NCBI GenBank assembly: GCA_963578475.1
Contig: CAUZCL010000004.1
Location: forward strand, 62,001-126,000
Reading direction: 5' to 3'
Length of the DNA stretch: 64,000 nt
Origin: SMYC01 sp963578475
GTDB taxonomy: Bacteria > Acidobacteriota > Vicinamibacteria > Marinacidobacterales > SMYC01
Shown: positions 26,535 to 35,265 of the stretch, piece by piece
Layout: each line of letters begins with the position of its first letter
Position numbering within the stretch: the stretch's first letter is position 1
The notes under the pieces: generated by a model
Databases searched by the model: none
The model's input: the letters and a program-made list of their open reading frames with translations, nothing else
What the model was told of the DNA's origin: nothing
Made by a program: the position numbers and the translations under genes

Positions 26535-27408
26535 GTGACGCCGCTCGCAGTCTATCTCCTGGCCTTTCTCGCGCCGCAGGAGCTCGGCGCCGACATGCAC
26601 GCCCATCCGAGCCGCTTCCACCGCGCCGATGTCCCCCGGATCACGCACGAAGAAATCGCGAGGTATCGACGAGGCGGCATCGACGTCGTCGTGTGCAATA
26701 TCAGCACGGACACACCTTATCGCGGTGGCTACATCGAGCCCGACGGCACCGAGATCGCGACCGGGAACCTACGTCCCGAGCCCGGCGACCCCTAGGCCTA
26801 CACGCTTGACCGGCTCGAGCGCATCTTGAAGACCATCGCGGGCGGCGACGCGGTGCTCGCAAGAGAACCGGCCGACGTGGTCGCGGCGAAACGTGACGGC
26901 AAGCTCGCTCTCATCCCCGCTCTCGAAGGCGCCGACGGCCTCGATGGCGATATCGATCACCTGTACGAGCTCCACCGAAAAGGCGTGGGGCTCGTTCATA
27001 TCGTTCACTTCCGCGCCAATGCGCTCGAGCTCTCGAGACATCCCGTGATCTTCTCGCACACGGGGGTCGCGGCGCTCCACAACGGGGAGATCGCTATCTA
27101 GGAGACACCGACATCCGCGCCATCGCAGCCAAAGGCGGCGTCATCGGTATCTGGCCGAGCCGCTCGGGACTTCCTCACGTAAAGGACATGGTGCGGCACA
27201 TCGATTACATCAAGAAACTCGTCGGCATCGACCATGTCGGGATAGGGAGCGACCTGCGCGGTATGAGCAGCTACAGCGACGGCTTCGGTGGCGAAGCGCG
27301 CTTCGAAGGCATCCGCGAAGCCCTGCGTGACGCAGGCTATAGCGACCCGGAGGTCTCGCAAGTCATGGGAGGAAACGTCTTCCGCGTCTGGGAAGCAGTC
27401 ACCCGCTG
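26535..27408 (+). pseudogene. M19 membrane (renal-type) dipeptidase, inactivated
   Basis: The N-terminal part has a signal-like start (TPLAVYLLAFLAPQ) and the first metal-binding pair as DMHAHPSR. An in-frame TAG at 26793-26795 interrupts it (GDP then AYTLDRLERIL; TAC to TAG would explain it). The frame continues through LALIPALEGADGLDGDIDHL, then jumps from HFRANALELS directly to HPVIFSHTGV, which marks a deletion of several dozen residues. After about 27090 the frame shifts again and ends VGIGSDLRGM...VFRVWEAVTR. The protein would have hydrolysed dipeptides in the periplasm. Confidence 0.8.
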
Positions 27409-27492
27409 AGGACGACACCTAGGCCCTAGTTGCAAAAGTCAGTTAGCACCAAAGGAGGGAAATAAACGGTGGCGGGGCGGTAGGACTACTTA

Positions 27493-27840
27493 TTACCGCG
27501 AGCGCTGTTTTCGAGCTTGTTCCAGAATGTTTTGCTTGTTCATGTCGGTGAGTTCGCGGAGAGACTTCTGAAGCCGCTGCCAGGCCTCAACGCCGTCGCT
27601 GATACTCTTGTGAGCCGCTTTCGGTACGTAATATCCGGTGGTTTTGGCCGCTTCGCCGCGGTAGCTGATGTATAGGTGCGGGCCATGTTTGGGCCCGGGC
27701 CCGTGGCATCGACAACTGGGCGTGCCACAGGTTCGATAGCTCTCGGCGGGCGTGCCGAAGATAGCTCTACGGGCGTCGGATTGAATTTGGCGCAGGAGTT
27801 GATTTCGGCGCTTACTCCACGAGTCGGTTTTTGCGGGCAT
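27493..27840 (-). CDS. DUF6788-like small protein of the IS
   Basis: This 115-residue basic protein has a small Cys/His cluster (YRTCGTPSCRCHGPGPKHGP) that resembles a metal-binding knuckle, followed by LYISYRGEAAKTTGYYVPK and an Arg/Lys-rich tail. Proteins of this type accompany transposase genes, and here it lies inside the IS ends, directly after the transposase stop. The frame is intact while the transposase is not. Function unknown; DNA binding or a role in transposition is a guess. Confidence 0.6.
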   Translation of the reverse strand: MPAKTDSWSKRRNQLLRQIQSDARRAIFGTPAESYRTCGTPSCRCHGPGPKHGPHLYISYRGEAAKTTGYYVPKAAHKSISDGVEAWQRLQKSLRELTDMNKQNILEQARKQRSR

Positions 27841-27841
27841 T

Positions 27842-29243
27842 CTATTTATCCTTGTCTTTTTTTCGCTTTGTGCGCGCGATCGAAATGAGGTTTTGGCTGA
27901 TCACACACCAGCCGACATATCGCTTAAATCCGCTGTCACCTTTGTAAGTGGCGCGGTTCATAGCAAAGCGATGCTTGAGAGTGGCGATCCTGGACTCGAT
28001 GGCGGCGCGCCATTTGAGCGCTCTGCGAAACCAGCGCTCTCGTTGCAGCTTGACCCGCTTTTTCGAGCGGCCTGGAGCTGGCAAGGCAACTCTTTGGACG
28101 CCGAGTTTTTTTCGCCTGCCGCTCATTGTCCGCCGAGAAGAATCCCCGGTTGGCGGTGGCCATCTGGGGCGGCTGAGCGAACTGCTCCGTGTGTTTGTCG
28201 AGCGCAGGCATCCACTGAGGCTGGTCGGCGGAATTGCCATCTGCGACGTCGTAGTGGCTAACGAGGCCGTTTTCAACCTCATCAACACGGACCAGTCGTC
28301 CAAACTCCGTCGGCTTGGACGCCTTCCCTTTGCGGATCACGGCTGTATGTTCTTCAAAAATGCTCACGATTTTATCGGGATGGTGACGCTCACCGTCAAA
28401 AACGCGCGCCTGCGTCTGCTCTAACACTTTGCTGACGAGCGGCAAAAGGTGCTGCAGTTCACGCTCGCTCCGGATGACGCTCAGCAACAAGCCCGCGATG
28501 GGAACGTTGAATCTTGAAGTGCCTGTAAGATAGTTTGAGCCTGGCGAACTACGCCACGAGCAACAGTCATCAACTTGCCATAGCTGTCCTTGAACCGCGC
28601 TCGACTCGACTCGGTAAATGACTTACTGGCTCGATCGATCTCGAGAAGACCGATGTTTCACCATCCGGCGGTGGTCGACCACCTTGAGCGCACCCTCAGT
28701 ACAAGCCTTGGCGATACGCTTGAGGCTGCGGGTTATCACCCGAATGCCATCACCAATCAGCGAGCTGTCCGTTGGGTAGTGAATATTGGTCTCGACCACA
28801 GTCGTATCGGTCCGAAGCTTGCGCCCCCTCGCAACACCCTCTTCCTGCGCGATACCTACCACGCGAGCATGAATCTTCTCAGTTAGTTCTGGACTCAGTA
28901 GCGCGACGTTTTGGCTGAAAGTGGAGAAATTGGGTACGGGAGCGTCGTCGAACCGGGTAAAGCGACGATACAGGAGGTTCGAGCGCACTTCACGTTCCAA
29001 TTCTCGGAAAGACCATCCCTTGATGTGCTTGAGCACACAAGAGCGCACCAACCGGTCGGGCGCGATGCCGGTTCGAGTGGAAAGTGGGTAACGTTGCGCG
29101 AGCGAATCGTGGACCAGCTCAATAATCCCGTTGTCATCAAGCAGAGTGTCGACAGATTCGAGGAGGTCGTCTTTGATAAGCGAGGCCTGCTTGCCGAAGT
29201 TGACGTAGAAAAGCGAGGACTGCCTTGTGAGCGTGCCGATCAC
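27842..29243 (-). pseudogene. ISNCY-family transposase, frameshifted
   Basis: The N-terminal half (29243 to about 28660) is well preserved, with FRELEREVRSNLLYRRFTRF and the first catalytic Asp region LRTDTTVVETNIHYPTDSS. Past about 28655 the protein continues in another frame (SFTESSRARFKDSYGKLMTV), then another (SERELQHLLPLVSKVLEQTQ), and the C-terminus (AAIESRIATLKHRFAMNRA...ISQNLISIARTKRK) in yet another. At least three frameshifts mean no functional transposase is made. The start is GTG at 29243. Confidence 0.75.
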
Positions 29244-29269
29244 GCCTAATAGATAACATCTATTAGGCG
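29243..29269. repeat. Perfect 12-bp inverted repeat at the transposase start
   Basis: CGCCTAATAGAT at 29243-29254 and its complement ATCTATTAGGCG at 29258-29269 are separated by three bases. The hairpin sits immediately upstream of the transposase GTG and touches its first base. In mRNA it would occlude ribosome binding, a known way for IS elements to limit transposase expression; that role is inferred. Confidence 0.7.
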
Positions 29270-29415
29270 CAATGTCAAAAAGAAAAAAAATAACAAACGA
29301 CAGCTTTAGTGAATCAATGCGAATCGGTTACAGGAGTGATCAGCAGATCGGCCACTGGCCAGACCCTCCGGACGTTGAGCCCAAAGGAGAAATGGGATAC
29401 GTTTTGCAACAGGCT

Positions 29416-29605
29416 CTAGCCAGGTAGACCTGAAAGCGTTTGAACCGCAGAGACGCAGAGGACGCGGAGAAAAAACCGGGATTTCGTTGAATCCGAGGCT
29501 AGGCTAGGGATACCTTTTCTTCTCCGCGTGCTCTGCGTCTCTGCGGTGAGATTTTCTTGCTCTAGATCTAGAACGCGAACAAAATCCTCGCTTCTGACGG
29601 GTTAG
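29416..29605. repeat. Dispersed repeat copy A with long internal palindrome
   Basis: The left end (29416-29440) reads CTAGCCAGGTAGACCTGAAA and GCGTT, and the right end (29582-29605) reads AAATCCTCGCTTCTGACGGG and TTAG. Both ends recur in copy C at 61.7 kb, and the left end in copy B at 43.6 kb. The interior has two arms of about 28 bases, one beginning ACCGCAGAGACGCAGAG and the other ending CTCTGCGTCTCTGCGGT, able to form a long hairpin. There is no gene between the IS and the S9 peptidase (29415-29614). Confidence 0.7.
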
Positions 29606-29614
29606 AGTTAGAGC

Positions 29615-31663
29615 CTAAGGCTCTTCGGTCGGCTTCTCCGCCTCGTCCTCCGCGTCGCCCGGTGCGGTCTCCCACACATAGTCTTTGCCGAGGACGTACT
29701 TGTCGAACCAGTCGAGCTCGACATTGACTTTGAAGAGTTCGTGGCGCAGCTCGCGCCAGCCATGGGGCTCGCGGGGAGCCATGTACAGATGCGTCGGAAC
29801 GCCGTTCGTCCTGAGCGCCCGATAGAGCTCTACGGATTGCGGCGGCGGCACGCGCACATCGTTCTCACCCACGAGCACGATCGTCGGTGTCGTCACTTTG
29901 TAGATGTCCTTGAGCGGCGAGTGCCCCCAATACAGATCGATCGGAGCGTCCTCTTGCCAAGGGGTCCCGCCGAACCAAGGCGTGCGATAGATGCGCACGT
30001 CGCTTTGGCCGTACATCGAGATCCAGTTCACTGCCCCGGCGCCCGAGGACGCCGCTTTGAAGCGACCCGTATGGGTGATGATCTTGTTCGTCATATGGCC
30101 GCCGCCGCTCCAGCCCATCTTCGCCATGCGTTCGCCATCAACGAGTCCTTCGGCAATCAGATGGTCGACACCGGTCATCACGTCGAGATGGGACTGATGG
30201 AAGTAATGCCCCACCATGTCGCGGAGGACTTCGTCTCCGTAGCCCGTGCTGCCGCGATAGTTCGGCTTGAACACCATGTAGCCTTTAGCCGCTAGCACAT
30301 GGACGTAGTTGCTCCAACGGCCGAAGCCGAACTTGTCCGAGGAGGCAGGCCCGCCATGCGTTTGCACGACGAGCGGATAGCGCTGGCCCGCCTCGTAATC
30401 GAGCGGGTAGTAGAGAAGGCCTTCGACCTCGGCACCGTCATCGCCTTTCCATTGCACACCTTCTTGCCGAGGGAGCTCGAATTGCTCGTCGAGATAATCA
30501 TAGACGTGGGTGATCTGAACGGGATCGCTGCTGCCATCGCCCGGTAGCCAGTGGACATCGCCTGCGTTGCGCCTCTCCTTGATGCCGAAAACGTGCTTGT
30601 CGAGCGCGTGCGCATATTGCCAACCCGATAGTGCATGGTCGCCCCGTGTGATTTGAGTCAGCGCCTCGCTCGCGACGTCGACGCGGAACAGCTCGCTACG
30701 TATGCCGGTATTGGCAGCGAAATAAATGTGAGCGCTGCTTTCGGCCCAGTGCGCGTTCTGGACTTCGTGAGGCATCTCGGACAGCAACATCCGATGGGTA
30801 CCGCCCGTCGCCGGAACGAGGAAGATGTTGTCGTTGTAATAAGTATCGAAAACTTCGTTCGAATCGGTTCGAAAGAGCACCCAATTGCCGTCGGGAGAAA
30901 GCTCCGCTCCAAACTCCGCGACGGTGTTGTCCGTGAGCTGCTTCGCGCCGCCACCATCGGCGTTCATGAGCCAGACTTCGCCTTCGTCGGAATTATCGAA
31001 GAGCGGCGTGGGCGTCCGGTGATGCGCGATCTTCGTACCATCCCGAGAGAGCCGATAGCCGCGGATCGAGAAGTCACCGCTCGTGATGCGCTCCTCTGTT
31101 TGTAGCGCGACAGTAATCCGGAAGAGGTGCTGCTGTTTGTAGTCCTCGTCGAAAGAGAACACGTCGTCTTTGAGCTCATCCTTCTTCTTCTCTTCTGCCG
31201 TCTTCGGATCCGCCGCTACGAAATAGATGTGAGAGCCGTCCGGAGACCAGCTGATGCTCGAGACCGAGGTTTCGTGCTCGGTCAGAGCTGCCGCCTCACC
31301 ACCGCGATTGATCAGAAGATAGATCTGCGCCGCTTCATCGTCGCCACGCTCAGCGATGAACGCGATGTGAGCGCCGTCGGGAGACCAGCGCGGGCTCGAT
31401 TCTCCTTTTTCGCCATTGGTGAGCGGCACCGCCTCGCCACTCGCGACCTCGGCACGCCAGATGTGACTCACGCGCTTGTTCGCTTTCCAATCGGCTGCTG
31501 AGAGCGTATAAAGCAGCTGGCTTCCGTCGGGGGAAAGCTGGGGGCTCCTGAGCTGGGGCACTTCGATAAGGTCGACAATCGTCATCACGCGCGTCGTTTG
31601 CGCGACGCCAGCGGAGGCCAAGCATCCCACGAAAAGCGGAGGGAGGATACTGCGTAACGTCAT
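29615..31663 (-). CDS. S9-family peptidase (acylaminoacyl/dipeptidyl peptidase-like)
   Basis: This 682-residue secreted serine peptidase has a signal peptide (LRSILPPLFVGCLASAGVAQ), a seven-bladed-type beta-propeller (repeated SPDG motifs, about residues 30-400) and an alpha/beta-hydrolase domain. The nucleophile Ser is in MGWSGGGHMT, the Asp in VGENDVRVPP, and the His in REPHGWRE. I chose ATG 31663 because AAGGAGGG lies just upstream and the signal peptide follows; an in-frame start at 31708 lacks this. The Glu-rich C-terminal tail is unusual but not disruptive. It is the intact counterpart of the dead S9 gene at 17.0-18.2 kb. Confidence 0.9.
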   Translation of the reverse strand: MTLRSILPPLFVGCLASAGVAQTTRVMTIVDLIEVPQLRSPQLSPDGSQLLYTLSAADWKANKRVSHIWRAEVASGEAVPLTNGEKGESSPRWSPDGAHIAFIAERGDDEAAQIYLLINRGGEAAALTEHETSVSSISWSPDGSHIYFVAADPKTAEEKKKDELKDDVFSFDEDYKQQHLFRITVALQTEERITSGDFSIRGYRLSRDGTKIAHHRTPTPLFDNSDEGEVWLMNADGGGAKQLTDNTVAEFGAELSPDGNWVLFRTDSNEVFDTYYNDNIFLVPATGGTHRMLLSEMPHEVQNAHWAESSAHIYFAANTGIRSELFRVDVASEALTQITRGDHALSGWQYAHALDKHVFGIKERRNAGDVHWLPGDGSSDPVQITHVYDYLDEQFELPRQEGVQWKGDDGAEVEGLLYYPLDYEAGQRYPLVVQTHGGPASSDKFGFGRWSNYVHVLAAKGYMVFKPNYRGSTGYGDEVLRDMVGHYFHQSHLDVMTGVDHLIAEGLVDGERMAKMGWSGGGHMTNKIITHTGRFKAASSGAGAVNWISMYGQSDVRIYRTPWFGGTPWQEDAPIDLYWGHSPLKDIYKVTTPTIVLVGENDVRVPPPQSVELYRALRTNGVPTHLYMAPREPHGWRELRHELFKVNVELDWFDKYVLGKDYVWETAPGDAEDEAEKPTEEP

Positions 31664-31777
31664 AAAACCCTCCTTAAAATCAGTCGTCTGAAACACGGAG
31701 ATTACCACGAACGGCTCCCGCTTTGCACCCTTCGCGATTCGCAGTGCAGTATACTTTTTAGGAATCTGGAGGTTTCG

Positions 31778-32677
31778 ATGAAAGTTGTCATCAGCGGTGT
31801 TTCCGGTCTGATGGGGACGGCTCTGCGTGCCAATCTAACTGCAGACGGCAACGAAGTGCTCGCGCTATCCCGCCGCGCACGCCTTCCCCCACTCACGACG
31901 ATTACTTGGGATATCGAAAACGGCCGCTTTGACGCAAGTTTGCTCGAGGCTGTCGATGTTGTCATCCACCTCGCCGGCGAGCCCGTCGCGCAGCGGTGGA
32001 GCGAGAAAACAAAGAAAGCCATTCGACACAGCCGTGTGCGAGGCACGAAGCTCCTCGTCGAGGGGCTCAAGAGCTTGAGGCAGAAGCCAAAGCTCCTGCT
32101 TTCGGCTTCCGCGGTGGGCTTTTACGGAGACGGCGAGGACCGAGAGCTCGACGAGACTTCGCCGCGGGGCGAGGGCTTTCTGCCGGAAGTCTGCGAGGAG
32201 TGGGAAACGGCGGCTCTCGACGCCATGGGCCTCGGAATAAGGGCCGTTTGTCTGCGCACCGGCATCGTGCTCTCGACCAAGAAGGGAGCTCTCAGAAAGA
32301 TGCTCTTGCCTTTCCGCCTCGGCTTGGGCGGCCCCCTTTCCACCGGCCGCCAATGGATGCCCTGGATCCACATCGACGATCTCGTCGGCGCCATGCGCTT
32401 CATCATGGAGAAAGAAGACCTCATGGGGGTCGTGAACGGCACTTCTCCGAATCCCGTCACGAACGCGGCTTTCACCAAGGGCCTAGGAAGAGTCCTTCGC
32501 CGCCCTACGATCTTTCCAGTACCCGCATTCGGACTGAAGCTTCTTTTCGGCGAGATGGCTCAAATTCTTCTCGAAGGCCAGAAGGTCAAACCTCAAAAAC
32601 TTCAAGCGGCAGGCTTTGCGTTCCGGCACCCCTATCTCGAGGAGGCCCTTTCAGATATTCTCGCCAACCATAAGTGA
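31778..32677 (+). CDS. TIGR01777-type sugar epimerase-like protein (YfcH/SulA family)
   Basis: This 299-residue protein is an extended SDR with an N-terminal glycine-rich nucleotide motif (ISGVSGLMGTAL), VVIHLAGEPVAQRW, the active-site region LLSASAVGFYGD, and the C-terminal EGQKVKPQKLQAAGF motif of this family. Its substrate is unknown. A TATACT -10-like hexamer and a GGAGG ribosome site precede the ATG, divergent from the S9 peptidase. Confidence 0.9.
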   Translation: MKVVISGVSGLMGTALRANLTADGNEVLALSRRARLPPLTTITWDIENGRFDASLLEAVDVVIHLAGEPVAQRWSEKTKKAIRHSRVRGTKLLVEGLKSLRQKPKLLLSASAVGFYGDGEDRELDETSPRGEGFLPEVCEEWETAALDAMGLGIRAVCLRTGIVLSTKKGALRKMLLPFRLGLGGPLSTGRQWMPWIHIDDLVGAMRFIMEKEDLMGVVNGTSPNPVTNAAFTKGLGRVLRRPTIFPVPAFGLKLLFGEMAQILLEGQKVKPQKLQAAGFAFRHPYLEEALSDILANHK

Positions 32678-32730
32678 TGCCGGCGCTTTGGCTATAGTAA
32701 GGATGATTGTGCGCCCAATAAGCAGGACAC

Positions 32731-35022
32731 ATGGATGACTCGGAATTGACTCCGGTCGAAACACCCTCGAATCGCGGCCGCAAGCTCGTCAAGCTCATCA
32801 TCATATCCGCGCTCTTCGCGCTCGCCGCGATGGGCGGCACGCTGACAGGTCTCGTACTCGCCTATCAGCGGGATTTGCCGATCATCCAGGAAATCGAGAA
32901 CTACCAGCCGAGCGTCATTACGCAAATCTTCGCTGATGACGGCGAGGTGATTGCCGAGTTCGCGGTCGAGCGGCGCGTCGTGATCCGCTTCGAGGACATC
33001 CCCGATAATCTGAAACGAGCGATCGTTGCCTACGAGGACCAGCGTTTCTGGAGCCATCACGGTTTCGACCCCGTGGGGATAGTGCGCGCCGCCTGGGACA
33101 ATCTCAGGGCCGGTGAAACCGTGTCGGGCGCAAGCACCGTCACGCAGCAGGTTTCACGCCTCCTGTTCCTCACCCGCGAGGAAACCTATAGCCGCAAGAT
33201 CAAAGAGGCCATTCTCGCTTTCAAAATCGAGCGGGCATATACGAAAGAAGAAGTTCTTACCCTCTATTGCAACTTGCAGCATTACGGCCATGGACTCTAT
33301 GGCGTAGAGGCTGCTGCGAACTACTATTTCGACAAACCGACCATCGAGCTCACCCTGGAAGAGTCCGCGTTAATCGTCGGCATAGCCCCCTCACCGGCAA
33401 ACTTTAGCCCCTTCGTCAATCCAGCGCTCGCTCTCAAACGCCGTGACCTCGTGCTGGCGCGGATGCTGGAAGAAAACGTGGTCACGACCGAAGAAGTCGA
33501 GCGTGCCAAATCCGTCCCGCTCCAGCTGCGACGACGCGGGCCGAGCGGGAACATCGCTCCTTATTTCGTCGAAGAAGTTCGCCAATATCTCGAGAAAAAA
33601 TACGGCTCGACGCGGATCTATCGGGGCGGCTTGCGGGTACACACGACGTTGAATCGCTCGATGCAAGAACAAGCCAATATCTCTATCGAGCAAGCGCTTC
33701 TAGCACTCGACAAGCGCCAGGGCTTCAGAGGCATCCAGCAAAACGTGCTCCGCGACATGGAGGTCTCCATCCAGGAGTTCTCGAGCGATGACTGGGTCGA
33801 GCCGTTCGTGGCAGGACAGGTCGTCACTGGCGTCGTCACCGAGGCGGAGGGTAGCCCCACGGTGAGAGTCGGCCGGTTCACGGCCACCATCGACTCCGAG
33901 TCGGCGGCCTGGACGAAGACGGCGCTGTCCGACTTGTTCGAAATTGGTGACATCTCGCCGTTCGAGATTACGAGTGTGGACACGGAGACGACCTCCATTG
34001 TGCTCAAAGTCGAACAAGAGCCGATCGTGCAAGGGGCGCTTCTCGCCATCGAGGCGCGGACCGGCCAAATCAAATCGATGGTGGGCGGCCTCGACTTCGA
34101 CAAGAGCAAGTTCAACCGCGCCGTCCAGGCGCGTCGCCAACCGGGCTCGGCCTTCAAGGCCTTCGCGATCGGCGCGGCGGTGGAAGAAGGCTACACGGCG
34201 ACGTCGCTCATCCTCGACGAGCCGGTACGCTACATCGATCCACATGTCGAGGAGGTCTACGAGCCAAAGAACTATGACCGCAAATTCGAAGGCTGGATCA
34301 CGCTGCGCCACTTGATCGAAGCCTCGCGGAACGTGCCCGCGGTTCGGCTCACGCAGCAAATCGGCCCGCAGAAAGTAGCGGACTACGCGCAACGCCTCGG
34401 TTTGTCCGGACCCATTCCCCCATATCTCAGCATAACGCTCGGTGCCGCAGAAGCGAGCCTGCAAGAAATGGTCTCCGCATATTCAGCTTTTGCGAATCAA
34501 GGCATTCGCATGCGTCCCTATGTCGTGACGAAGGTCATGGACCACGAAGGCAACGTTTTGGAGGAGACCTACCCCGAGGCCGCCTCGGCCATCCGAGCCG
34601 ACTCGGCCTATATCGTGACGAACCTTCTCCGGGGCGTCATTCAGCGCGGCACGGGGATCCGGGCGGCGCGTTTGGGACGGCCGCTCGCCGGCAAGACAGG
34701 CACGACTAACGACTACACAGATGCGTGGTTCATCGGCTTCGACCCCACGCTCGTGGCAGGTACCTGGGTCGGTTTCGATCGGAAGGTAACCTTGGGCGAT
34801 CGGGAGACGGGTTCGCGGGCGGCGCTCCCCGCGTGGATCAGTTTCATGGAGCATACGCTCGCGGGTCGGCCGATCGAAGATTTCCCCGTTCCGTCCAACA
34901 TCGTTTTCGTTCCCGTCGACAAGAAGACGGGCGACCCGGCCGTGTCAGGGGGTGGCGCGTCGACAATGATCCTGGAGGCTTTCATCGCGGGGTCGGAGCC
35001 TACGGGCTACCTGGGGCAATAA
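32731..35022 (+). CDS. Class A penicillin-binding protein (PBP1A family)
   Basis: This 763-residue bifunctional enzyme builds and cross-links peptidoglycan. It has one N-terminal membrane anchor (IIISALFALAAMGGTLTGLV), a GT51 glycosyltransferase domain with catalytic Glu102 in EDQRFWSHHGFDP and SGASTVTQQVSR, and a transpeptidase domain with Ser473 in GSAFKAF, the SRN motif in ASRNVPAVRL, and KTGT beginning at Lys655. An OB-like insertion (about residues 335-430) separates the domains. It ends with a short acidic, Gly-rich tail. Confidence 0.93.
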   Translation: MDDSELTPVETPSNRGRKLVKLIIISALFALAAMGGTLTGLVLAYQRDLPIIQEIENYQPSVITQIFADDGEVIAEFAVERRVVIRFEDIPDNLKRAIVAYEDQRFWSHHGFDPVGIVRAAWDNLRAGETVSGASTVTQQVSRLLFLTREETYSRKIKEAILAFKIERAYTKEEVLTLYCNLQHYGHGLYGVEAAANYYFDKPTIELTLEESALIVGIAPSPANFSPFVNPALALKRRDLVLARMLEENVVTTEEVERAKSVPLQLRRRGPSGNIAPYFVEEVRQYLEKKYGSTRIYRGGLRVHTTLNRSMQEQANISIEQALLALDKRQGFRGIQQNVLRDMEVSIQEFSSDDWVEPFVAGQVVTGVVTEAEGSPTVRVGRFTATIDSESAAWTKTALSDLFEIGDISPFEITSVDTETTSIVLKVEQEPIVQGALLAIEARTGQIKSMVGGLDFDKSKFNRAVQARRQPGSAFKAFAIGAAVEEGYTATSLILDEPVRYIDPHVEEVYEPKNYDRKFEGWITLRHLIEASRNVPAVRLTQQIGPQKVADYAQRLGLSGPIPPYLSITLGAAEASLQEMVSAYSAFANQGIRMRPYVVTKVMDHEGNVLEETYPEAASAIRADSAYIVTNLLRGVIQRGTGIRAARLGRPLAGKTGTTNDYTDAWFIGFDPTLVAGTWVGFDRKVTLGDRETGSRAALPAWISFMEHTLAGRPIEDFPVPSNIVFVPVDKKTGDPAVSGGGASTMILEAFIAGSEPTGYLGQ

Positions 35023-35101
35023 AATATGCATCCGAGATACTCATATAATCACTGCAGCACAGGTACAACAAGCTGTTCCATTACAACGGCTTGACCCTCA
35101 T

Positions 35102-35130
35102 TTGACAAGTCGACACTAAATATCAACAAT
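35102..35130 (+). promoter_or_regulatory. Possible sigma-70-type promoter upstream of lon
   Basis: A perfect TTGACA at 35102-35107 is followed after 17 bases by AACAAT (35125-35130), four of six matches to TATAAT. It lies about 135 bases before the lon ATG in a 243-base gap that holds no gene. The weak -10 keeps confidence low. Confidence 0.3.
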
Positions 35131-35265
35131 ACGGGCGTTGCCGATGATGTTGTATTGCTTGAGTGCTAGGAGTCTCCTTGGTACCCTAGAAGTGATACAC
35201 ACCCATAGACGATCGGAACCGGCCTCAAACACTCGCGTTATCGATAACACATCGAGGTTCAGACC

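Larger units (their letters stand above)
27423..29414 (-). mobile_element. ISNCY-type insertion sequence, decayed
   Basis: The element is about 2 kb, bounded by imperfect inverted ends: GTTGCAAAA near 27429-27437 on the left and its complement TTTTGCAAC at 29402-29410 on the right, with related flanking bases (GCCCTA versus GCCT). It holds a broken transposase and a DUF6788-like gene in the same direction. CTAG occurs just outside both ends, but a target duplication is not certain. The right end is joined directly to a copy of the dispersed repeat. Confidence 0.65.

Noticed and set aside
35155..35175. HAIR or CIRCE heat-shock operator upstream of lon
   Set aside because: CTTGAGT and GAGTGCTA half sites overlap here, but neither has its inverted partner at the right spacing.
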